A DNA stretch of 14,801 nt from PFL42 sp964492235 (GTDB taxonomy: Bacteria; Chloroflexota; Anaerolineae; Anaerolineales; E44-bin32), in NCBI GenBank assembly GCA_964492235.1, contig CAZBJQ010000067.1:1-14801 (forward strand). The letters run 5' to 3'. Both the position numbers and the translations under genes were made by a program. The notes beneath the pieces were generated by a model. It searched no databases. It was not told the DNA's origin and saw nothing but the letters and a program-made list of their open reading frames with translations. Shown one piece after another: positions 1-6,463 of this stretch. How positions within the stretch are numbered: position 1 is the stretch's first letter; each line of letters starts with the position of its first letter.

Positions 1-1179
1 GGAGACCGAGAATAGGAGTCCAGCTACCAGGGTTGCCGCCGGCAACGAGACGGGCAGTGCATAGTGCGAGTAAGCCTGATAGGAGTAATACCGATTCGCC
101 ATGATGATCGGCAGCATTCCGGCCACCACACCAACTACGCCGATCCAGATGGCCTCGTTGCACCAAAGCTGCACGGGATCGTCCGCCGGCTGATGGTCGT
201 TGGCTGCGGTCTGGGCCTTGCCCCAAAGCCTCCAAAGGATCCCGGCCAGGGTCGCGGCGAGGACCGCAATGGACAGGCCAATGAGGATCTCGCGCAATCG
301 GAGGGCGAATAGATCGTGGAACTGGGGGTCGGCCCAGACCAGAAGTCCGGTGCTGACGGAACTGCGGAACAGGTTGACCAGCCATCTTAGGCTGACAAGC
401 AGCGGGGAATCGAGAAGCACACCGAATTGCCTGCCGACATCCGTCTCGGCGCGTGCGTTCTGGAAGATGAGCAGTCGCCAGAAGAGGTAACCGACCGGGA
501 TTGCCAAAGCTGGAAGCCATGCTCGGATCGCGGCGAGCACTCGCTTGGCGGACCAATGCCGGTCTCCCGACGGAGGCCTCGTCACCACGAGAACGCACAG
601 AAACCTGAAGACCTCCAGTCCTATCGCATAATCCACCAGGAGAAGGTACCCCCACCCCGTGAGGGCCGAGGCTGTCCAGAAAGCGATCTTGGTGAGTCCT
701 GGCGCGGCAGCAACTGCCTTGACGGTCAGGGCAATCGAGACCGCCAGCAGGCACAAGCTGATCACATGCGGTTGGTTTTCGAAGCCTTCCATCCATTTGA
801 GGTAGCCAGGATAGAGGGCGAAAAGGATGGCCATGGCCAGCGTCGCCCTTCGCCATCGAGGCCAAATCAGACGGAACAGCCAATATGCGCCCAGTGCCCC
901 TGCCATGCGCCATAACAGCCCGGACACGTGATAGGGCATGGGATAAATGCCGAAGAGCCGATAGTAACCTTCGAAAACATACGCCCGGGCGGGCCGGTCG
1001 ACGCGAAACATCTCGTGAAACACGTCCGGCCCGCCCTTGAGGCGGTCCACCGCGTAGTACCAGTCATCCCGGAAGATGGTTGCCCGTCCAAGGTTAGGGG
1101 CGTATGCCAGGGCGACTACTGCCAGAAGCACAAGGATGGCAATTGCCCTGGAACGAGATTCTTTGGATTGTGACAACAC
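1..1179 (-). CDS. Polytopic membrane protein, GT-C glycosyltransferase-like, 3' end cut by window edge
   Basis: The minus-strand frame is open from the left edge through about 393 codons and reads as a clear integral membrane protein. Roughly ten hydrophobic segments alternate with charged loops. The first segment (about residues 12-28) is followed by a loop with an acidic pair, FRDDWYY (residues 36-42), then an Arg/Tyr-rich stretch. An Asp/Glu motif in the first external loop after TM1 is typical of GT-C enzymes (PMT/GT39-like) that use lipid-linked sugars, so a role in glycan or lipid glycosylation is plausible. This is inference from architecture; I recognise no specific family. I chose the GTG at 1179 because hydrophobic coding begins there, with GAAGGGG about 12 nt upstream. 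The frame stays open further upstream (ATG at 1368), but that stretch looks non-coding. The C-terminus lies outside the window. Confidence 0.68.
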   Translation of the reverse strand, partial: MLSQSKESRSRAIAILVLLAVVALAYAPNLGRATIFRDDWYYAVDRLKGGPDVFHEMFRVDRPARAYVFEGYYRLFGIYPMPYHVSGLLWRMAGALGAYWLFRLIWPRWRRATLAMAILFALYPGYLKWMEGFENQPHVISLCLLAVSIALTVKAVAAAPGLTKIAFWTASALTGWGYLLLVDYAIGLEVFRFLCVLVVTRPPSGDRHWSAKRVLAAIRAWLPALAIPVGYLFWRLLIFQNARAETDVGRQFGVLLDSPLLVSLRWLVNLFRSSVSTGLLVWADPQFHDLFALRLREILIGLSIAVLAATLAGILWRLWGKAQTAANDHQPADDPVQLWCNEAIWIGVVGVVAGMLPIIMANRYYSYQAYSHYALPVSLPAATLVAGLLFSVS

Positions 1180-2055
1180 CGCAACACCTGCCCCTTCAAG
1201 ATCGACTGGGCGAGAGAGGTCCACGAGGTCGTTCAGACGCGCCCCGATGGAGTCCGTTGCCCAGATTCCGGCTCCGCCCTGTCTGGTACATGCTACTGGG
1301 TAGGAAGTCTCTAGCTTGGCTTGAGCCTTCGTCCAGGTACCGTGCCCGAGTCTACGCCAGTCCGACATCCGCTGCAGCAGTGAGCTGAGATCCCCAGAGC
1401 TAAGCCTCGGGCACCCGGCGCACGACGGGGCGATCGGCTGGCGCGGTCTGTGGATGCATCCGGTGGCTCCGATTCTGCCAGCTCTCGGAAAGCACTGCGG
1501 CTTCTTCCAGTGTGGAGGAGACCTCCCAACCCAGGCGACCAGGTCGAAGTCGCCATTGAAGCTTTGGATTCCCCTCCAGCCCGGACTGCGTCCGAGGCAG
1601 GCCCCTAAAGGCTCTCCCGCTTGATGCCTAGCTGGTGGGTGTCCAGCTCATAGATCCGGTGGCGGACCTCTCGAGACGCGAACCTCGGACCTCTGCCCGA
1701 TGAGCTGAGCCTGGGCAGCCTTCCGATGAGGTTTCGGCGGGAAAGCCAGTGGACGGGAGCCGGCGCCATCTTGAGCGCGTAAGAGGTGAGGTGCAGGGCG
1801 AAGAGATGTTGCAGCGAGGGGACTTGCACCCGCCAACCCCTGCGCCAGGCGACATGCCCGGGCTACCACCAAGCCAGCATCCAGTTTCCGGATTTACACA
1901 TTGCCCGCGCCGACCGTTCCGGGCGACGCTCCTGCCGTTTGTGCCTGTCGCGCTGCCGGAACGCGTTGGCACCACGTGAGCGAAGTCAACTCGACACCAG
2001 CGGCGCTCCGCACTCCCGGCCAAAGGACATCGAGTCTTGAGGACGAGGCGGTTCC
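1180..2055. other. Gene-poor stretch, no supported gene
   Basis: About 0.9 kb in which open frames exist on both strands, but none has a protein-like composition. They are rich in Arg, Pro, Ser and Gly without hydrophobic cores or motifs, as expected from random GC-rich DNA. No SD-preceded start or clean terminator stands out. The minus strand contains short tRNA-arm-like strings near 1650-1715 and 1815-1845 that do not fold into complete tRNAs. Next to a decayed zinc-ribbon gene, this may be degraded former coding sequence, but I cannot name a parent gene. Confidence 0.5.
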
Positions 2056-2266
2056 TCAGGCGGAAGGCGGCCTTTTCAGCCTGGCACCTCAATTCGGACA
2101 GATGGCGTTCTCTCGGCTCCAGTACTTGGCGCCGGGCGATTCGCCGCAGGTGGGACAGGTCATCTCGCCCGAACGGCGCATCATGCGCACGAAGAGCCAG
2201 ACTGCGGCGCCAATGAAGACGATCCCTACCAGGAGCGCAGGCAGGGGTCATCAGGCTCCCAGTCAT
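2056..2266 (-). pseudogene. Membrane-anchored zinc-ribbon protein with a frameshift and an in-frame TGA
   Basis: From the ATG at 2266, preceded by TTGGAG with 5-nt spacing, the reading begins MTGSLMT. It would continue LPALLVGIVFIGAAVWLFVR, a transmembrane helix, if a four-C run (2245-2248 region) had three C. As written, the frame is lost at that run. In the helix frame there follows CPTCG, about 14 residues, then CPN, a TGA at 2089-2091, and GARLKRPPSA before the next stop at 2056. The expected pattern is CPTCG...CPNCG, so TGA sits exactly at the fourth zinc-binding Cys (a one-base change from TGC or TGT). The intact product would be about 69 residues: a single N-terminal membrane helix with a cytoplasmic zinc ribbon. 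Two independent lesions favour a decayed gene. Assembly error, or selenocysteine plus frameshifting, are less likely alternatives. An intact shorter form starting at the CTG at 2244 would end after three Cys. Confidence 0.6.
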
Positions 2267-2426
2267 GTCGTCTCCAAGGACAGGGATCGGGCGGCCAGGA
2301 CAACGGCTAAGCGGCGAGATCGGGGAACACGCGGTGGTCGGCAGGCGAGAGTCTACCTGCGCTCGCAGGCTGGGCGTCGCAAGTGGAGGGCGGCTGACAC
2401 CGATGAGACCTCCCGGCTTGCCGGAC

Positions 2427-2432
2427 TATAAT
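2427..2432 (+). promoter_or_regulatory. TATAAT -10 box, candidate leaderless promoter of PIG-L gene
   Basis: A perfect TATAAT lies 6 nt upstream of the ATG at 2439, so transcription would start at or next to the start codon. No Shine-Dalgarno is visible before that ATG, which fits a leaderless mRNA. No convincing -35 hexamer is found 16-18 nt upstream; the nearest good match, CTGACA at 2394-2399, is 27 nt away. Confidence 0.45.
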
Positions 2433-2438
2433 CAGTTG

Positions 2439-3221
2439 ATGGCGGTGTATGTCATCCTCTCTCCCCATCTGGATGACGCCGTGTTCTCATGCGGCGGCTG
2501 GATGGCGCAGCGAGCCTCTGCCGGCGAGGAGGTGCGGGTCCTCACGATATGTGCCGGGGATCCTCCGCCCGGCCCGCTCTCCCCGTTTGCAGAGAGGCTG
2601 CATACCCGGTGGAGACCGGGCGTTGCGCCGGCTTCAGTGCGCCGAGCAGAAGACCTCATCGCGACCGGGCGGCTGGGCGCGCTGGCCCGGCATTTTGATG
2701 TTCCGGATGCGATCTACCGGAAGACCCCGGAAGGGGTCCCGCTCTACCCCGATGAAGCCGCGATCTTCGGCAGGCTTCATCCCGAAGACGCCGAACTTGT
2801 CGAGCGGCTGGGCAGGCTACTTTCCCAGGCATGTGATTCAACGTGCCAGGTTCTATGCCCCCTGGCGATCGGAGGACACGTCGATCACGTGCTCACCCGG
2901 CAGGCAGCAGAAAGAATGGCGCTGGGCCTGTGGTACTACCGCGACATGCCTTATGACAGCCGCGGCGGCACACTGCCTGAAGGCTGCGCCATCCCCGAGG
3001 GCGGAGAGCGGATCGTGCCGCTCGCCCCCGAGGAGATCGAGGCCTGGGCGAGCGCGGTGGCCGAGTACCGTTCACAGCTGAGTACCTTCTGGACTGAAAC
3101 GGCGCAGTTGCTCAAGGAACTGTCTGAGTACCATGACCGCTGGGGTGGCGTGCGCCTGACCGTCGGGATGGGAGCTGGCTCGGACGTTGCCGGCGAACTG
3201 GCCGGGGGGACGGTGATGTAG
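2439..3221 (+). CDS. PIG-L family deacetylase (SPHLDDA subtype)
   Basis: This 260-residue protein belongs to the PIG-L/LmbE superfamily of zinc-dependent N-deacetylases, which remove acetyl groups from GlcNAc-type substrates in the cytoplasm. The N-terminal strand leads into SPHLDDAVFSCGG (residues 8-20), a variant of the AHPDDE metal-binding motif with H10 and D13. The second metal motif is GHVDH (H147, H150). The length is normal for the family. The frame is open back to 2265, but those residues are basic and Gly-rich with no protein character. The ATG at 2439 starts immediately at the conserved first strand; an in-frame ATG at 2403 is the alternative. The gene is divergent from the zinc-ribbon pseudogene. 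Its stop codon overlaps the -35 of the greA promoter. The substrate cannot be told from sequence: thiol-precursor, glycan and secondary-metabolite deacetylases all share this fold. Confidence 0.85.
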   Translation: MAVYVILSPHLDDAVFSCGGWMAQRASAGEEVRVLTICAGDPPPGPLSPFAERLHTRWRPGVAPASVRRAEDLIATGRLGALARHFDVPDAIYRKTPEGVPLYPDEAAIFGRLHPEDAELVERLGRLLSQACDSTCQVLCPLAIGGHVDHVLTRQAAERMALGLWYYRDMPYDSRGGTLPEGCAIPEGGERIVPLAPEEIEAWASAVAEYRSQLSTFWTETAQLLKELSEYHDRWGGVRLTVGMGAGSDVAGELAGGTVM

Positions 3222-3247
3222 ACAGGGGGGCGGTCCTGTGCTATGAT
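3219..3247 (+). promoter_or_regulatory. Sigma70-type promoter upstream of greA
   Basis: TAGACA (3219-3224), a 17-nt spacer, and TATGAT (3242-3247) match the TTGACA/TATAAT consensus at five of six positions each with ideal spacing. The predicted start is near 3254, giving greA a leader of about 90 nt. The -35 overlaps the TAG stop codon of the PIG-L gene. Confidence 0.6.
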
Positions 3248-3268
3248 GGTTGACACCACCGCAGTGGG

Positions 3269-3298
3269 CTGAGAGTCTCCTCTCAGTTCTATTTTTAT
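3269..3298 (+). terminator. Intrinsic-terminator-like hairpin in the greA leader
   Basis: CTGAGAG, loop TCTC, CTCTCAG form a perfect 7-bp stem (3269-3286), extendable by G-U pairs, followed by the T-rich tract TTCTATTTTTAT. It can terminate the upstream PIG-L transcript. It also lies between the predicted greA promoter and the greA ATG at 3343, so it may act as an attenuator of greA. Confidence 0.6.
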
Positions 3299-3342
3299 CG
3301 CCAGTTGCCAGGGTTGGAGCCGATTCGGCGTGAGGACAGGCC

Positions 3343-3810
3343 ATGGGAAATCATGCAGTCTATGTGACCGCTGAGGGTCTGAAGAAGCTTGAGGACGAAC
3401 TCGAGCACCTGCGCACGGTCAAGCGGGTGGAGGTCGCCCAGCGGTTACATGAGGCGATGGAGGGCGGCGAGCTGATCGAGAACGCCGAATACGAGGCCGC
3501 CAAGAACGAACAGGCCTTTGTTGAAGGCCGCATTCTCGAGCTGGAGCACATGCTGGCCCAGGCGAGGGTGATCGAACCCGGCCAGCCCAGCGGTGCGATT
3601 CGCATCGGCAGCACCGTGACCGTGCGCGAGAACGCCGGGCCGCCGGAGACCTACACCATTGTCGGATCGGCCGAGGCCAACCCCAAGCAAGGATTGATCT
3701 CCAATGAATCCCCGCTAGGGCAGGCCTTGCTGGACCATCGGGTAGACGAAGAGGTCGAAGTGCATGCCCCGGCGGGCATGCTGCGCTACAAAATCATGGA
3801 CATCAAGTAG
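3343..3810 (+). CDS. greA: Transcription elongation factor GreA
   Basis: This 155-residue protein has the full GreA layout. An N-terminal antiparallel coiled coil (about residues 10-76) carries the tip motif GELIENAEYEAAKNEQ. E43 and E46 correspond to the acidic pair D41/E44 of E. coli GreA, which helps coordinate Mg in the RNA polymerase active site. A C-terminal FKBP-like domain (about 80-155) follows, including GLISNESPLGQALLDHRVDEEVEV. GreA enters the secondary channel of RNA polymerase and stimulates cleavage of backtracked RNA. The start ATG at 3343 follows GAGGA with short spacing. It has its own promoter and leader hairpin upstream and a strong terminator downstream, so it need not be cotranscribed with lysS. 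The proximity of greA and lysS is a recurring arrangement in several bacterial lineages. Confidence 0.97.
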   Translation: MGNHAVYVTAEGLKKLEDELEHLRTVKRVEVAQRLHEAMEGGELIENAEYEAAKNEQAFVEGRILELEHMLAQARVIEPGQPSGAIRIGSTVTVRENAGPPETYTIVGSAEANPKQGLISNESPLGQALLDHRVDEEVEVHAPAGMLRYKIMDIK

Positions 3811-3826
3811 TCGGCGGTCGTGGGTG

Positions 3827-3861
3827 AGCCCCGCGTCAGCCAGGCTGCGCGGGGCTTTTTT
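3827..3861 (+). terminator. Rho-independent terminator of greA
   Basis: AGCCCCGCG (3827-3835) pairs perfectly with CGCGGGGCT (3848-3856). The loop can extend the stem with CAG/CTG. Six T residues follow (3856-3861). It lies 17 nt after the greA stop codon and 47 nt before lysS. Confidence 0.88.
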
Positions 3862-3907
3862 GTGGCCCACGGCAGAGCCGGGCGACGATCGGCAAGGCAG
3901 GGGAACG

Positions 3908-5410
3908 ATGGCGGAGTTGAGCGATCTGGAGAGGGTCCGGGCCGCGAAGATTGAGGCCCTTCGCCGGGCGGGCTTCGAGGCGTATCCGGCGCGGGCTGTC
4001 CGAACACACACCACGGCGCAAGCCGTAGCCGCCTTCGAGGCGCAGGGCGAGGCCCCGGTGCCGGCGACTCTGGTCGGCCGGCTGCGCGCCATGCGCAGCA
4101 TGGGAAAGACCACCTTCTGCCACATCGAGGACGGTCACGGGCGATTCCAACTCTACTTCCGAACGGATGACCTTGGCCAGGACCGCCTGGAGGCGCTGAA
4201 CGATTTGTTTGACCTGGGTGATTTCATCCAGGCCTCGGGTACGCTGTTCCGGACACGCACCGGTGAGACCACCCTTCACGTCACGGATTTCGCCATGCTA
4301 GCCAAGGCCGTCTCCCCGCTGCCGGCCTCGAAGGAAGAGATCATCGATGGACTGCGAGTAGTCCACTCGGCCTTCGACAATCCAGAAGCCCGCTTCCGGC
4401 AGCGTTATGCCGACCTGGCGGTCAACCCCGACGTCCGGGAAATCTTCGTTGCCCGGGCCAAGGTCATCCGAGCACTGCGGGAATTCCTGGACGGACATGG
4501 CTTCATCGAGGTTGAAACGCCGGTGCTCCAGCCTCTCTATGGCGGCGCCGCTGCCCGTCCCTTCATGACCCATCACAATCAGCTCCATCAGGACCTGTAC
4601 CTGCGCATCTCCTTCGAGCTCTACCTCAAGCGGCTGCTGGTGGGCGGCTTCGAACGGGTCTACGAGATCGGCCGCGACTTTCGCAACGAAGGCGTTTCCT
4701 TCAAGCACAACCCTGAGTTCACCCAGCTCGAGTTCTACATGGCCTACGCCGATTATCTGCAGGTGATGGAGCTGACGGAGCACATGGTTGCTCATGCCGC
4801 CCAGCAGGCCGTCGGAACGACATCGATCGTCCATGAAGGAAACAGGATCGAGCTAGCGCCGCCATGGAAGCGGGTGACGCTCAGGGAGGCGATCCAAGAG
4901 CGCAGCCAGATCGATATCGCCGCCCACCCAACCGCAGGCAGTCTGCGGGAGGCCATGATCGCCCGCGGCCATGACCCGGCACAGGAATCGACTAGAGGCA
5001 AGTTGATTGACTCGCTGCTTGCCCACTACGTCGAACCGACCTTGATCCAGCCGACCTTCCTATACGACTATCCTCGGGATATCTCCCCGCTGGCCAAGAG
5101 CAAGCCCGGTGACCCTTCAACCGTCGAGCGGTTTGAGGGGTTCGTCGCCGGCATGGAGCTGTGCAACGCCTTCACCGAGCTGAATGATCCATTTGACCAG
5201 GAGCAGCGCTTTCTTGAGATGGGGCGCGACTACGCCGAGGACAATGAAGAGCGCCATCCCCTGGATGAAGACTACCTGCAGGCGATGCGCTACGGCATGC
5301 CGCCCAATGGCGGATTCGGAATGGGCGTCGACCGGCTGACGATGCTGCTCACCGGGCGCGCCACGATCCGCGAAGTCGTCCTGTTTCCCCACCTGCGGAC
5401 CCGCGACTGA
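3908..5410 (+). CDS. lysS: Lysyl-tRNA synthetase, class II
   Basis: This 500-residue enzyme activates lysine with ATP and charges tRNA-Lys in the cytoplasm. The N-terminal helix and OB-fold anticodon-binding domain (about residues 50-140, including MRSMGKTTFCHIEDGHGRFQ) precede the class II catalytic core. Motif 2 is seen in YEIGRDFRNEG...KHNPEFT (about 250-275) followed by the AYADY segment. Motif 3 is GFGMGVDRLTMLL (about 468-480), followed by IREVVLFPHLR. The length is typical for bacterial LysS. I chose the ATG at 3908 because AGGGGAACG precedes it and the protein then begins with the usual N-terminal helix; the frame extends upstream to 3764 through the greA terminator. It follows greA on the same strand, separated by the greA terminator, and no clear promoter is visible in the short gap. 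A strong hairpin lies 26 nt after the stop. Confidence 0.97.
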   Translation: MAELSDLERVRAAKIEALRRAGFEAYPARAVRTHTTAQAVAAFEAQGEAPVPATLVGRLRAMRSMGKTTFCHIEDGHGRFQLYFRTDDLGQDRLEALNDLFDLGDFIQASGTLFRTRTGETTLHVTDFAMLAKAVSPLPASKEEIIDGLRVVHSAFDNPEARFRQRYADLAVNPDVREIFVARAKVIRALREFLDGHGFIEVETPVLQPLYGGAAARPFMTHHNQLHQDLYLRISFELYLKRLLVGGFERVYEIGRDFRNEGVSFKHNPEFTQLEFYMAYADYLQVMELTEHMVAHAAQQAVGTTSIVHEGNRIELAPPWKRVTLREAIQERSQIDIAAHPTAGSLREAMIARGHDPAQESTRGKLIDSLLAHYVEPTLIQPTFLYDYPRDISPLAKSKPGDPSTVERFEGFVAGMELCNAFTELNDPFDQEQRFLEMGRDYAEDNEERHPLDEDYLQAMRYGMPPNGGFGMGVDRLTMLLTGRATIREVVLFPHLRTRD

Positions 5411-5436
5411 AGCGGGCACAATCCGAGACAAGGAAA

Positions 5437-5475
5437 GACACGTGGGGGCCGGGCTTTGCCCGGCCCCCACGTGTC
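5437..5475. terminator. Perfect 18-bp hairpin between convergent lysS and PHP genes
   Basis: The 18-nt arm at 5437-5454 (GACACGTGGGGGCCGGGC) is the exact reverse complement of 5458-5475, with only TTT between them. It lies in the gap where lysS (+) and the PHP operon (-) converge. On the plus strand no T tract follows. Read on the minus strand it is followed by TTTCCTT, so it may end the minus transcript or act in both directions. Its role as a terminator is inference. Confidence 0.55.
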
Positions 5476-5777
5476 GCGGTGTCCTCCAGCTGCAGGGCAC
5501 GCTCGATACCACCCCTGCGCTGCCCATCCCCCGTGCAAGGTGCCGGGAGCGGAGGCAGACAGCAAGAGGCGGCGACTCGCAGATGTCTCCCGAGCCGGGG
5601 GGTGAGATCGGCCGTCCGGTTTGCCGCCTGACCAATGACGCCTCTCCCCATGAAGATGACGCGGCGGACCGACGCCTGTCGGAGCTCGACGGCGGCACCG
5701 CCGCGAGGGGACACAGGGCACAGGCACCCAGCTTCCTTCGCCGAGCCGATGCATGTCCGAGGGTGGTACTGTGAGGT
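5476..5777. other. Convergent intergenic stretch, no gene seen
   Basis: About 300 nt between the lysS hairpin and the stop codon of the PHP gene. The open frames here overlap in several frames with arbitrary composition and no motif. A small hairpin, CGGCGG-CA-CCGCCG (5690-5703), is visible. I see no tRNA, and none of the common structured RNAs I could check by eye. Confidence 0.45.
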
Positions 5778-6455
5778 TCAGGGCTGATGAGGGGGTTTCC
5801 ACCCGGTCTTCTTCCGCCAGGTGGCGAAGCGCGAAGTCAGGTGTATCGCCTGTGATGAGCCGCGCCGGACAAGCTGGGCGTCTCGAAACGCCTCCCGCAT
5901 GGAGGGGCCGTCATGGAACGCGTGCAACAGCATGCGAGACCGCCCGACCTCGCGATAGGAATGGGCATCCGAACCGGCGGTCCCAGGCTTGCCTTCGGCA
6001 GCCGCCAGCTCGCTCGCCCGCTCGTTGGCATGACGAACCATCGTCCGGGCGTTAAACACCTCGATGGCATCCACCAGGGGAAGGATCCTGTGTAGATGCT
6101 CCTGGGCCCATGCCCCTGATCGGCGGTGGTCGTAAGGATGGGCAACGCTGATGGCCGCGCCCTGGCGCCGCAGGCGGGAGATCGTTTCCTCCGGGGTCAG
6201 GCCGGGAGGGATCTCTTCCTGGACGAAATAGGCGAGGAGCTCACCTTCCGTCGTCATGATTTCTTCGCCGACGATGATGAAGTCTGGGGCCAGGCGGGCG
6301 GCTGCGATCCCACCACCAATGGAGTTGTGATCGGTGATCGCCAGACGGTCCAGCCCTGCCCGCTTCGCCGTCGCGATCAGGCGATCGGGGATCATGAGGC
6401 AGTCCATGGACCAATGCGTGTGGCAGTGGGTCTCGATCGCGAGCTGGTCGGGCAC
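5778..6455 (-). CDS. PHP-domain phosphoesterase-like protein
   Basis: This 225-residue protein carries the metal-binding motifs of the PHP superfamily in order: HCHTH (H10, H12), ITDHN (D42, H43), GEEIMTTEGE (E64/E65, then E70), AHPYD (H106) and GSDAH (D163, H165). These residues normally bind two or three metal ions that hydrolyse phosphate esters. Stand-alone PHP proteins include histidinol-phosphatase-like and nucleotide or oligonucleotide phosphatases, so the substrate is unknown. I chose the GTG at 6455 because it lies 8 nt after the stop of the upstream DUF362 gene and the conserved first strand begins seven residues later. An ATG at 6611 in the same frame would add 52 Arg-rich residues read through the DUF362 coding sequence. 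The tight spacing implies cotranscription with, and possibly translational coupling to, the DUF362 gene. Downstream is the convergent gap after lysS. Confidence 0.88.
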   Translation of the reverse strand: MPDQLAIETHCHTHWSMDCLMIPDRLIATAKRAGLDRLAITDHNSIGGGIAAARLAPDFIIVGEEIMTTEGELLAYFVQEEIPPGLTPEETISRLRRQGAAISVAHPYDHRRSGAWAQEHLHRILPLVDAIEVFNARTMVRHANERASELAAAEGKPGTAGSDAHSYREVGRSRMLLHAFHDGPSMREAFRDAQLVRRGSSQAIHLTSRFATWRKKTGWKPPHQP

Positions 6456-6463
6456 GGCGAGGC

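Noticed and set aside
1650..1715. tRNA-like strings on the minus strand (CAGCTCATCGGGCAGAG and GGTTCGCG)
   Set aside because: There is no anticodon arm between them, the T stem does not pair properly and no acceptor stem is found. At most a remnant, more likely chance.
1815..1845. GGGTGCAAGTCCCC on the minus strand, resembling a tRNA T arm or a group II intron segment
   Set aside because: The T stem mismatches, no matching acceptor exists, and no intron domain V-like hairpin or reverse transcriptase is present nearby.
1628..2266. Long minus-strand open frame (212 codons) starting at the zinc-ribbon ATG
   Set aside because: After the first few residues the translation is Arg/Ser/Gly-rich with no motif, while the neighbouring frame reads a clear membrane helix and zinc ribbon. 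It is the run-on of a frameshifted gene.
2265..2438. N-terminal extension of the first PIG-L gene to an ATG at 2265
   Set aside because: The 58 extra residues have no family resemblance. The conserved first strand begins at the ATG at 2439, next to a TATAAT box.
3176..3232. Two runs of six G near the greA promoter as a G-quadruplex
   Set aside because: Only two long G tracts are present within a short span, and a four-tract motif is not seen.
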